From: Vermamoeba vermiformis
Lineage: Eukaryota; Tubulinea; Echinamoebida
DNA length: 64,000 bases
Assembly (NCBI GenBank): GCA_045837725.1
Contig: JBEWZL010000296.1
Location: 44,248-108,247 of the forward strand
Reading direction: 5' to 3'
Every line of letters begins with the position of its first letter. Position 1 is the stretch's first letter. The notes below the pieces were generated by a model. That model was not told where the DNA came from, ran no database searches, and was given only the letters and a program-made list of their open reading frames with translations. Shown piece by piece: positions 59,597 to 64,000 of this stretch. A program made the translations under genes and the position numbers.

Positions 59597-62500
59597 TTAC
59601 TTGAATAATTTCTTACGAAACAAAAAGACAGCTCCTCCGATCAAAGCAGCAGAGGCGATGATCGAAGCTGCGGTCAGAAGAGGTGTCCAAGACTTGCCGC
59701 TGCTTGTGCTGTCAGTGTTGCTAGGCTCGGGCTTCTTAGCAGTCTTGGCCTCTTCGGCGGCACGAGCAGCTTGTTGAGCGCGTGCACGAGCGGTTTCTTT
59801 GGCTTGTTTCAAGAACGGGTAAGTGTACGTCAAGTCCTTCAACAAGCCTTCGAACTCTTCGATGAGCTGCTTTCTCAACTGCTCGTTGGTGATATCGGGA
59901 TTGGCTTCGATGAGGGGCAGGGCGTAATCAGACCAACCAACGGTGATAACGATGAGCAAAGGATCATCGGGATCGAAGTCTGGGTCCTTCAATAAGGCGA
60001 GAGTGCCGCGCATGATGGATTCGTAGCGCTGTTGATCGTCTTCCCAGTAGTCCACTCGCTCTTCAGCTACTTTGCGGCAGTGAGCTTTGTATTCCTCGAG
60101 CGGTGCCTGAGGATCGAGAGGCTCTTCAGCGGAGAGGTACCACCACAACAAGACCTCCAGCACTTCGCGGTCTTGATTGCCAAAGCGCGGGTTGCGCAAT
60201 ACACCACCGTAGTACTTGGCACCGCAATATTGACGAGCAGCCCAGATGTCGTCGGGGGTGGCGTCAGTGCCCTTGTTGTTGCTCTCGTCGCCTTCGCTTT
60301 CGAGAGTTTGTTCGGTGCTGTCGAGGTACGAATCAGCACCGAAAATGGTGTGGAACTCGGCACGTTTCTTGTCACGCTCTTCTTCAAAGTCCTTGCGACG
60401 AACGGCCTTCTCTTTGATGGCACGTGCATAGCGGTGACTGCACACCAAGGTTAGCCTACCAACAAAAATAAAATATCTATGTGCTTACCGGTAATACAAG
60501 CGATAGGAGACCAACAGGGCCAAGTCAACGCGATCTTGCCACGTTGGGTTCTCGGGGTCAGGGAAGTCAATGCGATGTTGACGCGCCAAGTTTTGCACGT
60601 GTCTCTTGATAAGAGGATGATCATCAGGGAAGTCTCGATCGGCTACAAACATTATGAATGAGGAAATTGAGCATGGCAGAAAATCTTTCCTTAACGTACC
60701 AATAAAAATGGCTGAATTGGCGTCGTAGACGTGATTTTGAGCTTCCAATGTTCGCTTTTTCTAAAGCAAGCAGTTAGTACGCAATGAAGGTGCATTGTAT
60801 GGGGATTACCAAGGACGGATCTTTCTCTTCGGCGGCCATGCGCTTCTCGCGTTCTTTCAACAAGTACGAGTTGTACTGGCTGGCGAGCATCAACAACAAG
60901 TTGTTGCGGACCAAGTTGAGCATTTGAGGCAGAGGGACATTGGTGTCGATGGGCAGTTGCAAGTCATTGATGACACGTGTCAACACGTTCTTAATCTCGG
61001 GTCTGTTTTCAGCAACAGCTCTGCAGCAATAAGTTAGACCTCACGCACTAGTGGAAGTGTTTAGGGTACGTACTGTCTGGTATTTTCAGTCTCGAGCACT
61101 TCGATCTTTCCAAACAACCATTCCATGAACTCTCTGAGGCGCTCGGTGGGGTCACGAACCTTCTCAGCCTCTTTGCCCTCGTGTTCTTCACCCTCGGCAT
61201 GTTCGTGATGGTCCTCGTGATCCTCGTGGTTCTCTTTAGTCTCTTCCTTTTGCTCGGACTTCTTTTCGTCGTGCTCTTTTTCGTAGTAGTCCATCGCACC
61301 CATCAGCTCTCTCTCAACTTCTTCGGGATCCTCGTCGTCAACCAATTGCTCCTCGAAGTCTTGAACTGCACGCGGAAGGTAAACATTATATTATAAATGT
61401 AGTTAAAGGCTAATTACTTACTGACTTGGCTGTACAACTTGAAGGGCCACTTTGAGTTGACCTCTTCGTCCTTCTCAAGCTCGCGCAAGTAATTGAGAAT
61501 ATCAAACTCGAATGGTTTTTCACCGAAGTTGACACGGCACTTATTGTCGAGAGTTCTAATGCCGACAGTCGGGTACATGTGCAACAAGTTGCGCACACGC
61601 TTGGCAGGTGAGCCGAGCATCACACCGTTGCGCGTGATGAAGATTTCTTTCTTGGCGAAATTGATACCGAGACCAACTGGAGCACGGTTAGTACTATTAC
61701 ATTGTTTAACTCCCGTTGATACGTACTCGTGTCGCCAACTTGCCACACTTCGGAGAAATTAAGACCGAACGGACGTTGGCTGAAGAAACATCCATCGTCA
61801 GCGTGAAGGCCGTAAGAGTCTTTGCCCCAACCAGGCATGGCGCGGGCGTATTTCTTCAACGCCAAACCAATGCCAATAACGCTGTTGAGGTGTTAATAAA
61901 GCTGGATTAATTTCGGGCGAATTACTTACGGCTCGCTATCTTTGCCAAACTCTTCGACGGTCAATTCGTAATAGGCCACAGCGAAGTTGACCATGGGCAA
62001 GGGATAGAGCTTATATTTTCCCTGAACGGCGTGTGTGAGTTAAAGAAATTAAATAGGTGGAGCGGCGATAGAGACACGCGTGACAGATCTTGAGAAAATT
62101 AATTGAAAAGGATATGACCGCCTCAATACGGGTGTTGATGGAGTCAGTTGGGGCCACGAAGTGCAACGAGTTTTCATCTGCGTCAATTGGCCGGACCAAA
62201 GCAGAATCTTCAGATCGAATTACCAACTTGTTGTGGAAAATTCGATTGTAAAAGTAGTTTAGCACCTTATATTCGCGTTTCCAATTAATGTTGGCAGCGA
62301 TAGATTCTATCTTCTTAAATTCTACGGTAGAGTATTAGAACGGGACCGAAAACGAACTGATCGTTCAATGAATCTGCGCGTAAATATTTTAATTAAGCTT
62401 GGAAAATTTAATTAAGGCACAATCGCTACGAAGTCTTTCAGAAGGTAGCTTATTAGCCACAAAGAAAAATTTCAGAAATATTTCTAGCTAAAAGGGAATA

Positions 62501-62716
62501 AATATGTTTTCGATTCTCCGAATAGTACTTACTTTCAGGCGATAGGTTCCATTGCTTAAGGCAATAATATTTCCAAAAACCTGCTTCCGAGGGCAAGTTA
62601 TTGAAGCCCTTGCTTGCTTGCATTAAGCGTCCAACACTCTGCGCATCCAAGTGCGTCAGAATTAGGAACTTTAATTCCCTAGGAAAGACGTTCAATTCTC
62701 CAAACTCTTGCTCCAT
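59597..62716 (-). CDS. F-box and SPRY domain protein with C-terminal membrane anchor
   Basis: The start at 62716 gives NVFPRELKFLILTHLDAQSV then GRLMQASKGFNNL and FWKYYC, an F-box. A SPRY/B30.2 domain follows (about 61990-61430): VIGIGLALKKYARAMPGWGK, DSYGLHADDGCFF, FSEVWQVGDT|VGLGINFAKK, EIFITRNGVMLG and MYPTVGIRTLDNKCRVNFGE. Next come an acidic His/Glu-rich stretch (near 61200), helical segments, ENPTWQDRVDLALLVSYRLY and a long 3' exon from about 60448 with acidic and Ala-rich parts. It ends in one hydrophobic helix and basic tail (PLLTAASIIASAALIGGAVF, LFRKKLFK), the layout of a tail-anchored ER, mitochondrial or peroxisomal protein. F-box plus SPRY is known from FBXO45-type ligases, but a tail anchor is not. 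A palindrome at 60971 lies in coding sequence (LTRVIND). Confidence 0.83.
60971..60982. repeat. TGACACGTGTCA palindrome (copy 10 of 10), exonic
   Basis: The only exact copy inside a coding exon. It encodes part of LTRVIND on the minus strand of the F-box-SPRY gene. Confidence 0.8.
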
Positions 62717-62855
62717 GTTGTGGACTTAAAGTGCGTTGCCAAAAAATACGATTTGGTTTCGTGCTTTTGAACAGACCACGCACGTGCGCGTGCCGTTAGT
62801 GTACCTTTTTTTTTAAGTATTTCACTACAGACGATTATAAGTAAACAATAAGGCA
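62717..62855. promoter_or_regulatory. Divergent promoter region, 139 bp
   Basis: Start codons of the F-box-SPRY gene (minus) and the Rho-like gene (plus) are 139 bp apart, suggesting a shared bidirectional promoter. A T-run lies near 62807-62814; no TATA box. Confidence 0.5.
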
Positions 62856-63941
62856 ATGGGAAATACAAATTCAGAAGATAAAAACCAGTCACAGGCCGCG
62901 GAAAACATTAAAATAGTCGCTGTTGGCTACGGTACTATGGATAGTCCCAAAGATTATTGGCTTCATACTTATACGATAGGAGAAAAAGCACAAGATCTTT
63001 ATCCAAGGGTAGAACTAATTTTAAAATTTAATTTGTAATTTTTAACTTGTATTTTATTTTTAGCCAGGCGCTCTTCCGGATTTCTCCACTATAGTCGAGT
63101 ACAAAGGAAGGCGTGTAAATTTATCTCTTCACGACACAAGTAAGCCAGCTGCCGAATTTAAACTTTGTACTTAATTTTTTTGACCTGACCCAGATGCGAC
63201 AGAGGACTACACGAAATACCGAATCGAAACTTATTATAAAGCAGGTACGCTAACTGTTTAAAGTATTTTCTTTAAGCTGCTTAATCCAATTGTCTTTGAT
63301 CCAGATGTAGTCCTGCTACTCTATAGCAGCAAAGAAGCGGTGACCTTTACGTATTTGAAAGAAAAGGTAATATAAACAGATTAATTCGCGGTGCTAATAG
63401 TCCAATTATAGATGTTGCCAGAGATTACGTATCACCTTCCGTCCGTACCAATCATTCTAATCGACATGAATAATACGGATGGAAATAAAACACCCGTGTC
63501 AGAGGAAGATGTAAGTTTGAGTATCGTATAATAATATAATTATACTTATCGAGAGCATCATAGTAGTTGAACTAATAAATTTTTTTGTAACAGATCGCCG
63601 CATTAAAAAAAGACAAGCGTTTTGCACTGTATTGTCATGAAATAGTACCTATGAACCAAGAGCGCATCAGACGCGTGATTGAAGTGACAGCAATTGAAGC
63701 CGTTGAATTTACGCGTAATTTGCCGTTCAAAGCTTTTGCGGACGAAGTGTACGAGAAGTACCATTCAGAATTGAAGAAATTAACAGAGAAATATAATAAC
63801 GCTAAAAAGAAGAGCGCTGAAGAGGCAACGAGTGCAAAACAAATGCTCGATGAGTTACAAAAACAGATCAACACAGAGATTCGCGGAAAAGTTTTAGCTT
63901 GTAAATGGGATATATATGCGGAAAAACTCGGATGGAAATGA
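62856..63941 (+). CDS. Degenerate Rho-family GTPase-like protein with N-myristoylation signal
   Basis: About seven exons. Starts MGNTNSEDKNQSQ: Gly2 and Ser6 fit an N-myristoylation signal. The body follows Rho order but every G-box is altered. IKIVAVGYGTMDSPKDYWLH stands where Rho has VVVGDGAVGKT (no GKT). LPDFSTIVEYKGRRVNLSLH corresponds to switch I and beta3, with Thr35 missing. DTNATEDYTKYRIETYYKAD aligns with [40 protein letters not shown] and MLPEITYHLPSVPIILIDMN match the helix-3 region, but NKxD/TQxD is gone. The C-terminus (KVLACKWDIYAEKLGWK) has no CaaX box, so myristate could replace prenylation as the membrane anchor. A Rho-insert-like helix and a Lys/Glu coiled coil near 63760-63860 follow. 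Probably unable to bind GTP; a decoy or scaffold role is inference. Confidence 0.8.
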
Positions 63942-64000
63942 GCAAGGTGTTGTGTATATTTTATGTACTGTATTATTGGATGTATTTATGGTTCCATAAA

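Noticed and set aside
1-64000. Retroelements, DNA transposons or virus-like elements
   Set aside because: No reverse transcriptase, integrase, transposase, capsid or terminal repeat pattern was recognised in either strand.

Overview
This window is nuclear DNA of an intron-rich eukaryote with a compact genome. Genes are packed head to tail or back to back with 100-500 bp between them. Almost every gene is cut by many short introns, mostly 45-110 nt, that begin GTAAGT or GTACGT and end TAG or CAG. TAA, TAG and TGA all serve as stops, so the code is standard. Gene content points to a phagotrophic or amoeboid protist: actin-like proteins, a villin-type protein with headpiece, a fimbrin-type actin-binding protein, a Rho-like protein, a PX-PH-RhoGAP, CLU, a secreted GH3 glucosidase and a penicillin-acylase-type hydrolase. 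The mix would suit an amoebozoan or an early-branching opisthokont relative, but I cannot assign a lineage from sequence alone. I saw no rRNA, tRNA, CRISPR or retroelement.

Layout. 1-4475 (-): CLU (clustered mitochondria) protein with TPRs, running off the left edge. 4690-8224 (+): two tandem, strongly diverged eEF1A-like genes. 8503-14819: a lineage-specific group of F-box/ankyrin-like and orphan genes, two on each strand. 15301-21029 (+): three tandem actin-like genes. 21281-24783 (+): ABCG half-transporter preceded by a PAS domain. 24895-26185 (-): dual-specificity phosphatase. 26503-30520 (-): CH-CH/EF-hand/coiled-coil/membrane-anchor protein. 30678-32745 (+): TMEM245/AI-2E family membrane protein. 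33246-36420 (+): GH3 glucosidase. 36584-38557 (+): cytochrome P450. 38700-42664 (+): penicillin-acylase family. 42779-47319 (-): villin-like protein. 47761-49079 (+): pseudokinase. 49249-52009 (-): PX-PH-RhoGAP. 52264-52863 (+): unknown protein. 52893-53853 (-): formate/nitrite transporter. 54117-59546 (+): carbamoyl phosphate synthase with a mitochondrial-type presequence. 59597-62716 (-): F-box-SPRY protein with a C-terminal membrane anchor. 62856-63941 (+): degenerate Rho-like protein with a myristoylation signal.

Two patterns cut across the genes. First, the perfect 12-bp palindrome TGACACGTGTCA occurs ten times, nine of them inside introns of seven unrelated genes; chance would give far fewer than one. 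Second, many proteins are family members whose catalytic residues are altered: two eEF1A-like proteins without the catalytic His, three actin-like proteins without His161, a Rho-like protein without a P-loop, a RhoGAP without the arginine finger, and a kinase without the VAIK lysine or the DFG glycine. Several act on or around actin, so the window may hold part of a regulatory layer built from catalytically altered cytoskeletal proteins; that is inference. Three introns use GC-AG ends, and several conserved genes contain an apparent one-base frame slip that may be assembly error or may be biological.
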